Below, piece by piece: positions 27,268-38,454 of a DNA stretch of 64,000 nt (position 1 is the first letter of the stretch; every line of letters begins with the position of its first letter). The stretch is taken from contig NZ_JAMXQS010000006.1 of NCBI RefSeq assembly GCF_024053505.1, positions 1 to 64,000 on the forward strand, in the 5' to 3' direction. The notes beneath the pieces were generated by a model that saw nothing but the letters and a program-made list of their open reading frames with translations, had not been told where the DNA came from and searched no databases. This DNA comes from Mesorhizobium liriopis (GTDB lineage Bacteria > Pseudomonadota > Alphaproteobacteria > Rhizobiales > Rhizobiaceae). The translations under genes were made by a program, and so were the position numbers.

Positions 27268-27990
27268 ATGTCGGAGAAGCCAGTTTACCGCCGTGTCCTG
27301 TTGAAGGCCTCGGGCGAAGCCCTGATGGGCGGCCAGGGGTTCGGTATCGACGTGTCCGTCGCCGACCGCATCGCGTCCGACATCGCCGAAGCACGCGCGA
27401 TGGGCGTGGATGTCGGCGTCGTGGTGGGTGGCGGCAACATCTTTCGCGGCGTGGCTGTGGCTTCCAAGGGCGGCGACCGCGTGACGGGCGACCACATGGG
27501 CATGCTCGCCACCGTCATCAATTCGCTGGCGCTGCGCACCTCGCTTCACAAGATCGACGTGGATGCGGTGGTGCTGTCGGCCATCGCGATGCCCGCTCTT
27601 TGCGAGAGCTTCTCGCAGCGCAAGGCGACGGCCTATCTCGATGCGGGCCGCGTGGTTCTGTTTGCCGGCGGCACGGGCAATCCCTTCTTCACGACCGACA
27701 CGGCGGCAGCCCTTCGCGCGGCCGAGATCGGCGCCGGCGCGCTGTTCAAGGCGACGCAGGTGGACGGCGTTTATTCGGCCGATCCGAAAAAGGATGCGAA
27801 TGCCGTGCGTTACGACCGCATTACCCATGACGAGGTGCTTGCGCAGGGCCTCGCTATCATGGATACCGCTGCGATCGCGCTTGCGCGCGAAAACCGAATT
27901 CCGATCATCGTCTATTCCATCCAGGAAGCGGGTGGGCTGGGCGAGATCCTGCGTGGCGGAGGGAAACGCACGGTCGTTTCCGACGCCTGA
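27268..27990 (+). CDS. pyrH: UMP kinase
   Basis: 240 residues, amino acid kinase fold. Converts UMP to UDP with ATP. Typical motifs are RRVLLKASGEALMGGQGFGI at the N-terminus, VVVGGGNIFRG, and FAGGTGNPFFTTDTAA. The ATG at 27268 gives the standard start; the longer open frame from 27172 is not family-like. Followed closely by frr, the conserved pyrH-frr order. Confidence 0.97.
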   Translation: MSEKPVYRRVLLKASGEALMGGQGFGIDVSVADRIASDIAEARAMGVDVGVVVGGGNIFRGVAVASKGGDRVTGDHMGMLATVINSLALRTSLHKIDVDAVVLSAIAMPALCESFSQRKATAYLDAGRVVLFAGGTGNPFFTTDTAAALRAAEIGAGALFKATQVDGVYSADPKKDANAVRYDRITHDEVLAQGLAIMDTAAIALARENRIPIIVYSIQEAGGLGEILRGGGKRTVVSDA

Positions 27991-28020
27991 CCGCGCGACG
28001 AGCAGACAGGAGATTTCTCG

Positions 28021-28584
28021 ATGAGCACGGACGGTATCGACTTCAAGGATGTTCAGCGTCGCATGGACGGCGCCTTGACCTCGTTCAAGAACGATCTGGC
28101 TTCGCTTCGCACCGGCCGTGCCTCGAGCAACCTGCTCGACCCGGTGCAGGTCGCCGCCTATGGCAGCACCATGCCGCTGAACGCGGTGGCGACTGTTTCC
28201 GTGCCCGAGCCGCGCATGATCTCGGTGTCCGTCTGGGACAAGCAGATGGTGGGCGCGGTGGACCGTGCGATCCGCGAATCCAATCTCGGCTTCAACCCGA
28301 TCGTAGACGGCACCACGCTGCGCATTCCGCTGCCCGAACTCAACGAGCAGCGCCGCAAGGAATTGGTGAAGATTGCGCATCAATATGCGGAGCAAGCTCG
28401 CGTCGCGGCACGCCATGTTCGGCGTGACGGGATGGAGCAACTGAAAAAAGCCGAAAAGGATGGCTCATTGAGCCAGGACGATTCGCGCATCCATTCCGAG
28501 CGCGTGCAGAAGATGACGGATGAGACCATCTCGTCGATCGAAAGCGCGCTGAGCGGCAAGGAAGCGGAGATCATGCAGGTTTAA
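28021..28584 (+). CDS. frr: Ribosome recycling factor
   Basis: 187 residues, the usual length. The three-helix-bundle protein that, with EF-G, splits post-termination ribosomes. Signature regions are [16 protein letters not shown], and near the end [33 protein letters not shown] precedes the ATG. Follows pyrH by 30 bases. Confidence 0.98.
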   Translation: MSTDGIDFKDVQRRMDGALTSFKNDLASLRTGRASSNLLDPVQVAAYGSTMPLNAVATVSVPEPRMISVSVWDKQMVGAVDRAIRESNLGFNPIVDGTTLRIPLPELNEQRRKELVKIAHQYAEQARVAARHVRRDGMEQLKKAEKDGSLSQDDSRIHSERVQKMTDETISSIESALSGKEAEIMQV

Positions 28585-28616
28585 ACCGCTCCACCGAGCG
28601 GGCCGGGAAGCGGGAA

Positions 28617-29339
28617 ATGACCAGCCCATCGCATGTCGCCATTATCATGGACGGAAACGGACGCTGGGCGAAGGCGCGAGGCCTACCGCGCCTGGCGGGC
28701 CATCGCGCGGGCGTGGAAGCGCTGCGCCGGACCGTTCGCGCTGCCGGCGACCTCGGCATCGAGTGGCTGACGGTCTACGCGTTTTCCTCCGAGAACTGGT
28801 CGCGGCCGGAGCCCGAGGTGAGCGGGCTGATGGGGCTGCTCAAGCTCTTCATCCGACGCGATCTGGCCGACCTTCATGCGCAGGGCGTGCGGATCCGGGT
28901 GATCGGCGACCGGGAAGGCGTGCCGAGCGACATCCGGCATCTGCTCGAAGAAGCGGAAGCGCTGACGGCGAACAACCGCCTGCTCAAGCTCGTGATCGCG
29001 TTCAATTATGGCGGGCGCGACGAGATCATCCGTGCGGTGAAGAAGGTCGCGCAGGCTTCCGCGCAGGGACTGATGACGGCTGACACGCTGACGCATGAAA
29101 GGTTCGCCGCGTTCATGGATACGGCGGAAATCCCCGACCCTGATCTGGTGATCCGCACGAGCGGCGAAATGCGGCTGTCGAACTTCCTGCTTTGGCAGGC
29201 GGCCTATAGCGAATTCGCGTTTCTGCCCTGCTATTGGCCCGACTTTTCCGAGCGCGACCTGCGCGAGGCGATCGAGATTTATGGCCGGCGCGAGCGGCGC
29301 TTCGGCGGGCTCGTCGCCCAGGATGCGGCCGCGTCGTGA
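28617..29339 (+). CDS. uppS: Isoprenyl transferase (undecaprenyl diphosphate synthase)
   Basis: 240 residues. Condenses isopentenyl diphosphate onto farnesyl diphosphate to make the C55 carrier for peptidoglycan and other glycans. Catalytic Asp12 lies in [17 protein letters not shown]; the C-terminal signature [20 protein letters not shown] is present. Stop overlaps the GTG start of cdsA. Confidence 0.97.
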   Translation: MTSPSHVAIIMDGNGRWAKARGLPRLAGHRAGVEALRRTVRAAGDLGIEWLTVYAFSSENWSRPEPEVSGLMGLLKLFIRRDLADLHAQGVRIRVIGDREGVPSDIRHLLEEAEALTANNRLLKLVIAFNYGGRDEIIRAVKKVAQASAQGLMTADTLTHERFAAFMDTAEIPDPDLVIRTSGEMRLSNFLLWQAAYSEFAFLPCYWPDFSERDLREAIEIYGRRERRFGGLVAQDAAAS

Positions 29340-30184
29340 CGGCGGGGCCAAGAGACACACCCTCTTCACCGCGTGTCCGCAGCAATCTGCAGCTTCGCGT
29401 CATCTCCGCCATCGTTCTGGGCGCGCTGGCGATTGCCGCGACCTGGGCGGGCGGGTTCTGGTTCCAGCTGTTCTGTGCGCTGATCGGCGCGCTCGTCTTC
29501 TATGAGTGGGCGGCCATGACGCGTGCCATCTGCGATCGGCGGGCGCAGGTGCTGGCGGCGATAGCGCTGGCCGTGGCGCTGCTCGCACTGGTGATCGAGA
29601 CGCCGTATCTCTCCTTCATCGTCGCCGGTGCGGTGGCAGTCATGCTCGTCGCGACGCTTTTCGACCGCGAGGCCTGGATCGTGGCTGGTGGGATCTACGC
29701 GCTGGTTGCAGCCCTGCCGCTGGCGCTTTTGCGTGGCCATGAGTTCGCTGGGCTCGCGGCCGTGCTGGTGCTTTACGCGCTGGTTTGGGGCACCGACACG
29801 TTCGCCTATTTCGTCGGACGCAGCCTGGGCGGGCCGAAGCTGGCGCCGGCCATCTCGCCGGGAAAGACGTGGAGCGGCTCGGTCGGCGGAGCGGTCGGCG
29901 GCACGCTTGCCGCGCTTTTCGTCGGCTATCTCTGCGGGGTCGCCATCGACGTGCGACTGGTCCTTGTTCTTCTCATCGTCTCCGTCATCTCTCAGATGGG
30001 CGATCTCTTCGAATCCTGGGTCAAGCGGCGGCGCGGGGTGAAGGATTCCAGCCATCTCATCCCTGGCCATGGCGGCGTGATGGATCGGGTGGATGGCTTG
30101 ATCGTGGCCGCGCTGGCGTTCTGGCTGATTGGTGGGCTCGTGGGTGAGTTCGACGCGCCTGCTCGCTGGCTTTTTCCGGTTTAG
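29336..30184 (+). CDS. cdsA: Phosphatidate cytidylyltransferase
   Basis: 282 residues with about eight membrane helices. Makes CDP-diacylglycerol from phosphatidate and CTP. The C-terminal signature is clear, including [18 protein letters not shown] and [16 protein letters not shown]. The start is inferred as the GTG at 29336, which overlaps the uppS stop (GTGA); no ATG gives a sensible N-terminus. In many relatives dxr follows; here rseP follows instead. Confidence 0.94.
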   Translation: MTAGPRDTPSSPRVRSNLQLRVISAIVLGALAIAATWAGGFWFQLFCALIGALVFYEWAAMTRAICDRRAQVLAAIALAVALLALVIETPYLSFIVAGAVAVMLVATLFDREAWIVAGGIYALVAALPLALLRGHEFAGLAAVLVLYALVWGTDTFAYFVGRSLGGPKLAPAISPGKTWSGSVGGAVGGTLAALFVGYLCGVAIDVRLVLVLLIVSVISQMGDLFESWVKRRRGVKDSSHLIPGHGGVMDRVDGLIVAALAFWLIGGLVGEFDAPARWLFPV

Positions 30185-30275
30185 TGGCGTGCGCTGGCAC
30201 TCAGCCACGCTTCCGCCTTGTTCACGCTGCCTCTGCTAAAGGCGCGTTTCGCATCATGTTTTCGGATTTCAGCTT

Positions 30276-31415
30276 TTGAGCGACGTGTTTTCATCCGTGT
30301 TCGGCCTAGAGGGCATCCTGCTCGGCACCCTTGTGCCGTTTCTTTTCGTGCTGACGGTGGTCGTGTTCGTGCACGAGATGGGCCACTACCTTGTCGGGCG
30401 CTGGTGCGGGATCGGCGTACAGGCTTTCTCCATTGGCTTCGGGCCCGAGCTGATCGGCTTCAACGACCGGCGCGGGACGCGTTGGAAACTGTGCGCCGTG
30501 CCGCTCGGTGGCTATGTGAAGTTCGTCGGTGACATGAACGCGACGAGCGCGCCCGATCCCTCGCAAGTCGCGAGCCTCAGCGAGGAAGAACGCCGCGTGG
30601 CGTTCCATACGCAGCCCGTGTGGAAGCGGGCGCTGACGGTGTTTGCGGGACCGGCCTTCAATTTCATCCTGACGATTGCCGTGTTCGCGGTGATGTTCGG
30701 TCTTTATGGCCGTTACGTGCTGGAGCCGGTGGTGGCCGAGGTGCGCCCGAACAGCCCGGCGGCGGTTGCGGGTTTTCAGCCGGGCGACCGCTTCCTGCGG
30801 GTCGATGGCGCGAAGATCACCAATTTCGGCGATGTGCAGCGGATCGTCAGCGGGCGGGCGGGCGACGCCATTCCGTTCTTGGTGGCGCGCGGCGACCGGG
30901 AGGTGACGCTGACGGCGACGCCGGAACTCAGTGCGCAAAAGGATGCGCTGGGCAACGATGTGAAGATCGCCGTGATCGGCGTCGTGAACAGCCAGGAAGT
31001 CGGCCAGCCGCGCCTGATAGAGTATTCGCCCGCGTCTGCCGTGACCGAAGCCGTGCGCGAGACGTGGCATGTGGTCGAGCGGACCGGACAGTTCCTAAGC
31101 CGCTTCGTGGTGGGGCGCGAGGATCGCTGCCAACTGGGCGGCCCGGTGCGAATCGCCGACATGGCGGGCAAGGCGGCCGCGCTTGGATTCGAGTGGTTGG
31201 TGCAACTCGTTGCGCTGCTTTCTGTGGGTATCGGCATCCTGAACCTGTTGCCGATCCCACCACTCGACGGGGGGCATCTGGCTTTCTATGCGGTGGAAGC
31301 CGTAAAGGGACGACCGGTCTCCGAACGTGCTATGGAGGCGGTCTACCGAGTCGGATTCATGCTCGTTCTGGGCTTCATGGGTTTCGTGTTCTGGAATGAT
31401 CTGTTCGGGTGTTGA
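30276..31415 (+). CDS. rseP: RIP metalloprotease RseP (site-2 protease family)
   Basis: 379 residues. A membrane zinc protease with HEMGH at 33-37 in the first helix and the second zinc-ligand motif in LLPIPPLDGGHL near the C-terminus. One PDZ domain (about 125-205; EVRPNSPAAVAGFQPGDRFL). In other bacteria it cuts anti-sigma factors or signal-peptide remnants in the membrane. Start is a TTG at 30276; no ATG fits. It precedes bamA as in other Hyphomicrobiales. Confidence 0.94.
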   Translation: MSDVFSSVFGLEGILLGTLVPFLFVLTVVVFVHEMGHYLVGRWCGIGVQAFSIGFGPELIGFNDRRGTRWKLCAVPLGGYVKFVGDMNATSAPDPSQVASLSEEERRVAFHTQPVWKRALTVFAGPAFNFILTIAVFAVMFGLYGRYVLEPVVAEVRPNSPAAVAGFQPGDRFLRVDGAKITNFGDVQRIVSGRAGDAIPFLVARGDREVTLTATPELSAQKDALGNDVKIAVIGVVNSQEVGQPRLIEYSPASAVTEAVRETWHVVERTGQFLSRFVVGREDRCQLGGPVRIADMAGKAAALGFEWLVQLVALLSVGIGILNLLPIPPLDGGHLAFYAVEAVKGRPVSERAMEAVYRVGFMLVLGFMGFVFWNDLFGC

Positions 31416-31628
31416 GTGAGGGAGGGACGTCCACGGCGGCATTAGCCGTCTGTTCACCATGATGGTGCGTGGGCGTGTCGAGAATGCCACGGTCAGGGGT
31501 GCTGGTAAGCGCAAGTTAACCAGAAACCTTGCGTGTAGGGAAAACTTCAGTAAGACGTGAGGCCTAGTTTGGGCCGAGACGTCCGGATTTCTCGCCGTGG
31601 GGACTTCGAGAAAAGGTTACATGGGCCT

Positions 31629-34004
31629 ATGAAGGCATCTTCGAGTTTGTTGAGCGCCGTTTCGGCGGTGGCGTTGTCGGCCGGTGTGACCGTGGCCGGC
31701 GTTGGTGCTGTTGGGCTGGCGAGCGTGACCGCTGCCCATGCGGCCGTGGTGAGCAATATCGACGTGCGGGGCAACCAGCGCGTCGAGGCCTCCACGATCC
31801 GTGACTATGTCGGCATCCGCCCCGGTCAGAACTTCTCTTCCGGCGACGTTGACGAGGCGACCAAGCGCCTGTTCGCGACCGGCCTGTTCTCCGATGTGAG
31901 CGTGAACCAGCGCGGCTCGACACTGGTGGTCGAGGTGTCGGAATACAAGGTCGTCAACCAGGTCCTGTTCCAGGGCAACAAGAAGATCAAGGACGCGCAG
32001 CTGAGCCAGGGCGTTCAGCTGAAGCCGCGCGGCACCTTCTCGCAGTCGCAGCTCGACGCCGACGTCGAGACCCTGCGCGAAGCCTATCGCCGCGTCGGTC
32101 GTGACGATGCGACCATCACCGGCCGCACCATCGACCTCGGCGAGAATCGTGTGAACGTGGTCTATGAGATCAACGAAGGCGACCGCACCAAGATCGCGTC
32201 GATCAACTTCATCGGCAACGAGGCGTTCAGCGACCGTCGCCTTTCGGAAGTGATCACGATCAAGCGCTCGAACTTCCTGTCCTTCCTGTTCCGCGACGAC
32301 GTGTATGACGAGCAGCGTCTGCGCGCCGATGAAGAGGCCCTGCGCCGCTTCTACTTCAATCGCGGCTATGCCGATTTCCAGGTGGTGTCGTCTTCGGCCG
32401 ACCTCAACGAGGCGACCAACGAGTACACGATCAACATCACAGTCGAAGAAGGCCAGCGCTATACGTTCGGCAATATCTCGGTTGAAAGCTCGATCCCCGA
32501 AGTCAATGGCGACTCGCTGCGCAGCGCGCTGCAGACGAGCGAAGGCAATGTCTATTCGGCCGAGAAGATCGAAAACTCGATCGTCGCTCTGACCGAGCGC
32601 GTGGCCGGTCTCGGCTACGCCTTCGCGCAGGTGACCCCGCGTGGCGACCGCAATTTCGAGAACCATACGATCAACGTCGTCTATGCCATCGACCAGGGTC
32701 CGCGCACCTATGTCGAGCGCATCGAAATCCGTGGCAACAGCCGTACGCGTGACTATGTGATCCGTCGCGAGTTCGATGTTTCGGAAGGCGATGCGTTCAA
32801 TCAGGTCCTGATCCAGCGTGCGAAGAAGCGCCTCGAGGCGCTGAACTTCTTCGAGTCGGTCGAAGTTTCGACCGCGCCGGGTTCGGAAGCCGATCAGGTC
32901 GTGCTGGTGGTGGACGTGGTCGAGAAGTCGACCGGCGAGTTCAATATCGGCGCGGGTTACACCACGGGCGGCGACTCGTCGGGTCCGACGGTGGAAGGCT
33001 CGATCGCCGAGCGCAACTTCCTCGGTCGTGGCCAGTTCATCCGCTTCGCGGCAGGTGGCGGCAAGGACTCGCGTGATTATCGCGTGTCGTTCACCGAGCC
33101 CTACTTCCTCGGTCGCCGCATTTCGGCGGGCTTCGACGTGTACCACTCGACCCGCGAGTATCGCCGCTACGATTCAGAGTCCACGGGTGCCACCATCCGC
33201 TTCGGTCTGCCGATCACGCAGGCGCTCTCGACGCAGCTCGCCTACAACATCGTGCGCGAAGAGTACGATCTGGACGATTGCGACGACGACGATAACGATC
33301 CCACCGATTTCTGCGATGGTGACGTGTCGCGCGCCATCTTCAACGCGGTCGAAGACAGCCCGTGGACGAAGTCGTCGGTTTCGGCGAGCTTGCTCTACAA
33401 TACGATCGACGATTTGAAGAACCCGCACTCGGGCCTCTACATCACCGGCACCGTCGAAGCCGCCGGTCTCGGTGGCGACGCGCAGTGGGTGAAGTTCACG
33501 ACACGCGGTACGCTTTACCACACGCTCTCGGAAGAGTTCGACGTTGTCGGTTTGCTGACGGGTGGTGCAGGTTACGTCGCCAGCTATGGCGACAAGGACC
33601 TTCGCGTGTTCGACCAGTTCCGTGGCAATGACCGCATCATCCGTGGCTTCAAGGGTGGCGAGTTCGGTCCGGCGGCGGTGACCGAGGACGGCGACTTCGA
33701 TCATGTGGGCGGCACGACCTACTTCAGCGCTTCGGCTGAAGCCCAGTTCCCGCTGCCCTATATCCCCGAGAGCTTCGGCCTGAAGGGTGCGATCTTCGCC
33801 GACGCGGCGACGCTTTACGGCAACGATGTGCGTTCGGGCGACGAGTTCGTGTCGGTCGACTCGCAGCTGCGCGCTTCGGTCGGCGCCGGCCTGATCTGGT
33901 CCTCGCCGTTCGGTCCGCTGCGCGTCGATTACGTGAAGGCGATCAAGAAGGAAGACAGCGACGAGGAAGAGAACTTCTCGTTCGGCATGTCCACGCGCTT
34001 CTAA
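31629..34004 (+). CDS. bamA: Outer membrane protein assembly factor BamA
   Basis: 791 residues from the ATG at 31629. A signal peptide ([16 protein letters not shown] to about AHA) leads into five POTRA domains and a C-terminal 16-strand barrel. The loop 6 motif IIRGF and the final residue Phe (MSTRF) are the BamA hallmarks. It inserts beta-barrel proteins into the outer membrane. A GTG at 31557 would add 24 residues in front of the signal peptide and is thought wrong. Preceded by a 213-base gap with no clear promoter by eye. Confidence 0.96.
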   Translation: MKASSSLLSAVSAVALSAGVTVAGVGAVGLASVTAAHAAVVSNIDVRGNQRVEASTIRDYVGIRPGQNFSSGDVDEATKRLFATGLFSDVSVNQRGSTLVVEVSEYKVVNQVLFQGNKKIKDAQLSQGVQLKPRGTFSQSQLDADVETLREAYRRVGRDDATITGRTIDLGENRVNVVYEINEGDRTKIASINFIGNEAFSDRRLSEVITIKRSNFLSFLFRDDVYDEQRLRADEEALRRFYFNRGYADFQVVSSSADLNEATNEYTINITVEEGQRYTFGNISVESSIPEVNGDSLRSALQTSEGNVYSAEKIENSIVALTERVAGLGYAFAQVTPRGDRNFENHTINVVYAIDQGPRTYVERIEIRGNSRTRDYVIRREFDVSEGDAFNQVLIQRAKKRLEALNFFESVEVSTAPGSEADQVVLVVDVVEKSTGEFNIGAGYTTGGDSSGPTVEGSIAERNFLGRGQFIRFAAGGGKDSRDYRVSFTEPYFLGRRISAGFDVYHSTREYRRYDSESTGATIRFGLPITQALSTQLAYNIVREEYDLDDCDDDDNDPTDFCDGDVSRAIFNAVEDSPWTKSSVSASLLYNTIDDLKNPHSGLYITGTVEAAGLGGDAQWVKFTTRGTLYHTLSEEFDVVGLLTGGAGYVASYGDKDLRVFDQFRGNDRIIRGFKGGEFGPAAVTEDGDFDHVGGTTYFSASAEAQFPLPYIPESFGLKGAIFADAATLYGNDVRSGDEFVSVDSQLRASVGAGLIWSSPFGPLRVDYVKAIKKEDSDEEENFSFGMSTRF

Positions 34005-34063
34005 GCTTTTGGAGATGCCGTCGGCGATTGCATCGCGCGGCGGCATCTCTTAATCCCTCCCGC

Positions 34064-35119
34064 ATGAGTGATTCCTCGTTTTTTCCTATCTCGGGACCGC
34101 TGACGGTCGGCGAGATCGCATCGCTTTTGGGTGCGACGTTGCGCGACGAGACGCATGCGGAACGGGAAATCAGCGGGATTGCGTCGGCCGCCTCTGCGAC
34201 GTCAACCGATCTCGCTTTTGTTGAAGGCAAGCGCAATGCGCCGATGCTCGAAGGTATCCGAGCCGGTGCGGTTCTGTGCTCGCCGGAACTCGAAGCGAGC
34301 GTGCCGCAGGGTGTGGCGGCTCTCCTCATTCAAAAGCCGCAGCGCGCATTCGCCGAGATCGGGCGCAAGCTTTACCCCGAAGCGGCTTTCCCCCATGCGC
34401 TGACAACTCAGCGCGGCGTTTCACCGAACGCTCATATCGACCCGAGCGCTCGCCTCGAGGATGGCGTGGTGGTGGAAGCCGGAGCGGTGGTCGGGCCGGA
34501 CGTCGAGATCGGCGCGGGCACGGTGATCGCGCCCAATGCCGTGATCGGCAGGGCATGCAAGATTGGACGTTTCTGCTATCTCGGCCCGAATGCCAGCGTT
34601 CAGTGCGCCCATATCGGCAACGGTGTCGTGATCCATGGGGGGGCGCGGATCGGGCAGGACGGGTTCGGCTATGTGGGCGGCGCCAAGGGGCCGGAAAAGA
34701 TCCCGCAGATCGGCCGGGTGATCATTCAGGACAATGTCGAGATCGGCGCGAATACGACGATCGACCGCGGCGCGCTCGAAGACACGGTGATCGGCGAGAA
34801 CACCAAGATCGATAATCTCGTGCAGATCGCACACAATGTGCGGATCGGGCGCAGCTGCCTGATTGCCAGCCATAGCGGGATTTCAGGCTCGACCGTACTC
34901 GGCGACGGCGTGATGCTGGGCGGCCGGGTTGGACTGGCGGATCATCTCAATATCGGCTCAGGCGCGCAGCTTGCAGCATCCAGCGGTGTGATGAACGATA
35001 TTCCGGCAGGCGAGAAGTGGGCGGGAACGCCGGCTCAGCCGTTGCGGGAATTCTTCCGCGGCGTCGCAGCAGTGCGGCGGCTGGCGGATAGCGGAAAGGG
35101 AAAGCAGTCGGATGGCTGA
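34064..35119 (+). CDS. lpxD: UDP-3-O-acylglucosamine N-acyltransferase
   Basis: 351 residues. Adds the second acyl chain in lipid A synthesis. N-terminal uridine-binding domain is followed by a left-handed beta-helix of hexapeptide repeats, seen as recurring I/V-G-x-G-x patterns, with [16 protein letters not shown] and [15 protein letters not shown]. The ATG at 34064 is chosen over an in-frame ATG at 34028. Overlaps fabZ by 8 bases. Confidence 0.97.
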   Translation: MSDSSFFPISGPLTVGEIASLLGATLRDETHAEREISGIASAASATSTDLAFVEGKRNAPMLEGIRAGAVLCSPELEASVPQGVAALLIQKPQRAFAEIGRKLYPEAAFPHALTTQRGVSPNAHIDPSARLEDGVVVEAGAVVGPDVEIGAGTVIAPNAVIGRACKIGRFCYLGPNASVQCAHIGNGVVIHGGARIGQDGFGYVGGAKGPEKIPQIGRVIIQDNVEIGANTTIDRGALEDTVIGENTKIDNLVQIAHNVRIGRSCLIASHSGISGSTVLGDGVMLGGRVGLADHLNIGSGAQLAASSGVMNDIPAGEKWAGTPAQPLREFFRGVAAVRRLADSGKGKQSDG

Positions 35120-35615
35120 AGGCGAGAAGGCCGAGCTCGGCGCGGTCGAAATCAACGAGCTGATGCGGCTCCTGCCGCATCGCTATCCGTTTCTTCTGGT
35201 CGACAAGATCATCGAGATCGACGCCGACAATTCGGCGATCGGCATCAAGAACGTGACGATCAACGAGCCGCATTTCCAAGGCCATTTCCCGTCCTTCCCG
35301 GTGATGCCGGGTGTGTTGATCATCGAGGCAATGGCGCAGACAGCAGGTGCGATCTGCATCCGCGCGAGCGGCGCGTCGGACACGGCTATCGTTTACTTCA
35401 TGACCATCGACAATGCGAAGTTCCGCAAGCCCGTGGTGCCGGGCGACCGGCTGGAGATTCATGTGCGCAAGCTCAAGAAGCGCGGCAATATCTGGCGCTT
35501 CGCCTGCGAGGCAGTGGTCGATGGCGGCAAGGTGGCCGAGGCCGAGATCTCAGCGATGATGGGTTCGTCGCGCCAGCCGACCTCGACTGGGGGAGCTGCG
35601 ACCGATGCCGCATGA
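35112..35615 (+). CDS. fabZ: 3-hydroxyacyl-[ACP] dehydratase FabZ
   Basis: 167 residues, hotdog fold. Catalytic His23 in [12 protein letters not shown] and Glu72 in [14 protein letters not shown]. Dehydrates 3-hydroxyacyl-ACP in fatty acid elongation, competing with LpxA/LpxD for the same substrate pool, which explains its place between those genes. Overlaps lpxD by 8 bases and lpxA by 11. Confidence 0.98.
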   Translation: MAEGEKAELGAVEINELMRLLPHRYPFLLVDKIIEIDADNSAIGIKNVTINEPHFQGHFPSFPVMPGVLIIEAMAQTAGAICIRASGASDTAIVYFMTIDNAKFRKPVVPGDRLEIHVRKLKKRGNIWRFACEAVVDGGKVAEAEISAMMGSSRQPTSTGGAATDAA

Positions 35616-36438
35616 AGTCTCGATTCATCCTTCCGCCGTCGTCGAGGCGGGGGCGCAACTGGGCTCTGGCGTGTCCGTCGGTCCCTTCTGCCATGTGAGC
35701 GCCGATGCGGTGCTCGGCGACAATGTTTCGCTGGCGAGCCATGTGGCCGTGATGGGTGCGACCACGCTTGGGGCCGGCTGCAAGGTGTTTCCGCAGGCCG
35801 TGCTCGGCGCGCCACCGCAGAACGCCAAGCACAAAGGCGGTCGCACCACGCTGATGGTCGGCGCGAACACGATCATCCGCGAAGCGGTGACCATGCATCT
35901 CGGCACCGATACGAGCCGGGGCGAAACGATCATCGGCGAGAACGGCAACTTCCTCGCTTATTCCCATATTGCCCATGACTGCATCGTCGGCCGCAACTGC
36001 ACATTCGCCAATGGCGCGACGCTTGGCGGGCATTGTGAGATCGGCGACAGCGTGAATATCGGTGGGCTCACCGCAGTTCATCAGTTCGTGCGCATCGGCG
36101 ATGGCGCGTTCGTGGGCGGTTGCTCGGCGGTGGTGGGGGATGTCATCCCGTTCGGTATCGCCGCGGGCAACCGGGCGAAGCTGCGCGGGCTGAATATCGT
36201 GGGTCTGCGCCGCTCGGGCATGTCGCGCGCCGAAATTCACCAGCTGCGCCAGCTTTATCTCGACATTTTCTCGCATGAGCACCCGTTGTCTGAAAACATC
36301 GGACGCGTGGGCGCGCAGAGCGAGACATTCTCGGCGAACGCCAGGAAGATATTCGATTTCCTGACCCATCGCGGCAAGCGGCAATATACGGTGCCGCCGC
36401 TGGCGGGCGCGCTGCTCGATGACGATTCGGGCGAGTGA
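35605..36438 (+). CDS. lpxA: Acyl-[ACP]-UDP-N-acetylglucosamine O-acyltransferase
   Basis: 277 residues. First step of lipid A synthesis. Left-handed beta-helix with hexapeptide repeats from residue 5 on; the catalytic histidine lies in the [12 protein letters not shown] region, and [14 protein letters not shown] is typical. The C-terminal helical domain covers about 195-277. Overlaps fabZ by 11 bases and lpxI by 20. Confidence 0.98.
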   Translation: MPHEVSIHPSAVVEAGAQLGSGVSVGPFCHVSADAVLGDNVSLASHVAVMGATTLGAGCKVFPQAVLGAPPQNAKHKGGRTTLMVGANTIIREAVTMHLGTDTSRGETIIGENGNFLAYSHIAHDCIVGRNCTFANGATLGGHCEIGDSVNIGGLTAVHQFVRIGDGAFVGGCSAVVGDVIPFGIAAGNRAKLRGLNIVGLRRSGMSRAEIHQLRQLYLDIFSHEHPLSENIGRVGAQSETFSANARKIFDFLTHRGKRQYTVPPLAGALLDDDSGE

Positions 36439-37294
36439 TCGCCGGATCGACCTGAAGCCGGGCACACGCTTCGGCGTGATCGCGGGCGAGGGGCGTTTGC
36501 CCCTCGACGTGGCCGACCAACTCGCTGCAAACGGCACGCCGCCCTTCATCGTGCTCGCAGGAAACGACGCGCAGACTGCGCCGCGATTGCGCGACTTCGA
36601 CCACGCGGAGCTTCCGCCCGAGCGGATCGCCGAACTCGTTTCGCTTCTCAAAAAGAACCGCGTTTCGACGGTGGTGTTGTCGGGAGCGATCACGCGCCGG
36701 CCGAACTGGCGAAGCTTCCGGCCGAGCATGCGCCTGTTGGGGCTGGTGCCGACTATCGCCAAGGCCTTGGTTCAGGGCGATGACGGTTTGCTGCGCATTC
36801 TGGTGCGCCATCTGGAATCGCAGGGCCTGACAGTGGTCGGCGCGCATGAGATCGCGCCGCAGCTGCTTGCGCCGCTTGGTGCGATGACAGCGATCAAGCC
36901 GACCAAAGGCGATGCGCGCGACCTTGAAGCTGCGCTGAAGGCGGCAAAAGCGATCGGTGCGCTCGATATCGGGCAGGCCGCGGTCGCGATCGGGGGCAGG
37001 GTGATCGCTCTTGAGGGGATCGAAGGCACGGACGGATTGCTGGAACGGGTGGCGGGGCTGCGCGGTCATGGCAGGCTGGCTAACGCCCAGCGTGGGGTGC
37101 TCGTCAAATGTGCCAAGCCCGAGCAGGAGTTGCGAGCCGATTTGCCGACGGTCGGCCCTGATACCGTGTTCCGCGCCCATCAGGCAGGCTTAGCGGGGAT
37201 CGGCGTCGAGGCCGAGCGCTCGCTGGTGCTCGATCTGCCGGAACTTCAGGCGGAGGCTGAAAGGCTGGGTCTGTTCGTGGTTGGTTTGCGATGA
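36419..37294 (+). CDS. lpxI: UDP-2,3-diacylglucosamine diphosphatase LpxI
   Basis: 291 residues, DUF1009/LpxI family. Cleaves UDP-2,3-diacylglucosamine to lipid X and UMP, doing the job LpxH does in E. coli by attack on the alpha-phosphate. N-terminal FGVIAGEGRLPLDVADQ and later VVLSGAITRRPNW and MGALDIGQAAVAIGG-like segments are typical. The start at 36419 gives a 20-base overlap with lpxA; the stop overlaps lpxB by 4. Confidence 0.95.
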   Translation: MTIRASDRRIDLKPGTRFGVIAGEGRLPLDVADQLAANGTPPFIVLAGNDAQTAPRLRDFDHAELPPERIAELVSLLKKNRVSTVVLSGAITRRPNWRSFRPSMRLLGLVPTIAKALVQGDDGLLRILVRHLESQGLTVVGAHEIAPQLLAPLGAMTAIKPTKGDARDLEAALKAAKAIGALDIGQAAVAIGGRVIALEGIEGTDGLLERVAGLRGHGRLANAQRGVLVKCAKPEQELRADLPTVGPDTVFRAHQAGLAGIGVEAERSLVLDLPELQAEAERLGLFVVGLR

Positions 37295-38454
37295 GCAGTG
37301 AGACGCGGCCCCTTCGCATCGCTGTCGTTTCGGGAGAAGAGTCCGGCGACATCCTCGCGGCGGAACTGATCGAGGCGATCGCGCGGCGAAGCGGGCGGAC
37401 TGTGGAACTCGTCGGCGTCGGCGGGCGGCATCTTCAGCGGCTGGGCCTGCAGTCGCTTTTCGATCCGCATGAGATCGCGCTGGTCGGCATCGGGGCTGTC
37501 GTTGCCGGGTTGCCGCGAATTCTGCGTCGTATCGATTTTACCGCAAAATCTCTCGCGCGCTCCGAACTCGATGTTCTGCTCACAGTCGACGTGCCGGATT
37601 TTTCGTTGCGCGTCGCCAAGCGGTTCCATGCCACGCAGCCCACCGTGCCTGTGGTCCATTACGTCTGTCCGAGCGTGTGGGCATGGCGGCCGGGGCGGGC
37701 AAAGACGATGGCCGGGTTCGTGAATCATGTGCTGTGCCATCTGCCGTTCGAGCCGGCGGAATTGAAGCGCCTAGCCGGACCGCCCGGCACCTATGTCGGC
37801 CACCGGCTGACGCACGATGCCGGGCTGGCCGAGGTGAGAGGCAAGCGGGAAACGGTGGCGGCAAGGGAGGCGGGCAAGACGCTTCTTCTGCTGCCGGGGT
37901 CGCGGCGGAGCGAGGTGAGGCGTCTGCTGCCCGATTTCGAGAAGGTGGTGGACATTCTCGCCGGTCGAGGCGGCGTGCCCGAGCTTCTGCTGCCGACCGT
38001 TCCCCATGTGGCACCGCTCGTCGAGGAAGCCACCGCACGGTGGAAGCATCGGCCGACAGTTCTCTTGGAGCCTGCGGACAAGCTCGCCGCGCTGGCGCGT
38101 GGGGATGCGGCGCTGATCGCTTCCGGCACGATTTCGCTGGAACTCGCGGTCGCCGGCATCCCGCATGTGTCGTCCTACCGGCTGGATGCGATCTCGCGGC
38201 CGTTCCGCTTTCTGATCCAATCGTGGTCGGCGAACCTGCCGAACCTGATTTCGGATCGGCCGATCATCAGCGAGTTCTTCGACGAGATGATCCGGCCGGC
38301 AAATCTGGCGCGGCAGGTGGAGGCGCTGTGGGACAAGACCCCACTGCGCGCCTGGCAACTCGACGGATTTGCCGAGGTGCGCCGGCGGCTCGAAACGGAA
38401 ACGCCCGCAGCCGAGATCGGCGCGGGCGTTGTTCTCGATCTTCTGAAGCGCTGA
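37291..38454 (+). CDS. lpxB: Lipid-A-disaccharide synthase
   Basis: 387 residues, GT19 family. Joins lipid X and UDP-2,3-diacylglucosamine to form the disaccharide. N-terminal VVSGEESGDILAAELIEAI, later PSVWAWRPGRAKTMA and LLPGSRRSEVRRLLP are the family signatures. ATGA overlap with lpxI. Its TGA stop is followed without spacing by the reverse-strand stop of gltA. Confidence 0.97.
   Translation: MSSETRPLRIAVVSGEESGDILAAELIEAIARRSGRTVELVGVGGRHLQRLGLQSLFDPHEIALVGIGAVVAGLPRILRRIDFTAKSLARSELDVLLTVDVPDFSLRVAKRFHATQPTVPVVHYVCPSVWAWRPGRAKTMAGFVNHVLCHLPFEPAELKRLAGPPGTYVGHRLTHDAGLAEVRGKRETVAAREAGKTLLLLPGSRRSEVRRLLPDFEKVVDILAGRGGVPELLLPTVPHVAPLVEEATARWKHRPTVLLEPADKLAALARGDAALIASGTISLELAVAGIPHVSSYRLDAISRPFRFLIQSWSANLPNLISDRPIISEFFDEMIRPANLARQVEALWDKTPLRAWQLDGFAEVRRRLETETPAAEIGAGVVLDLLKR

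Noticed and set aside
31557-31628. GTG start for bamA at 31557
   Set aside because: Would place 24 charged residues before an otherwise good signal peptide.
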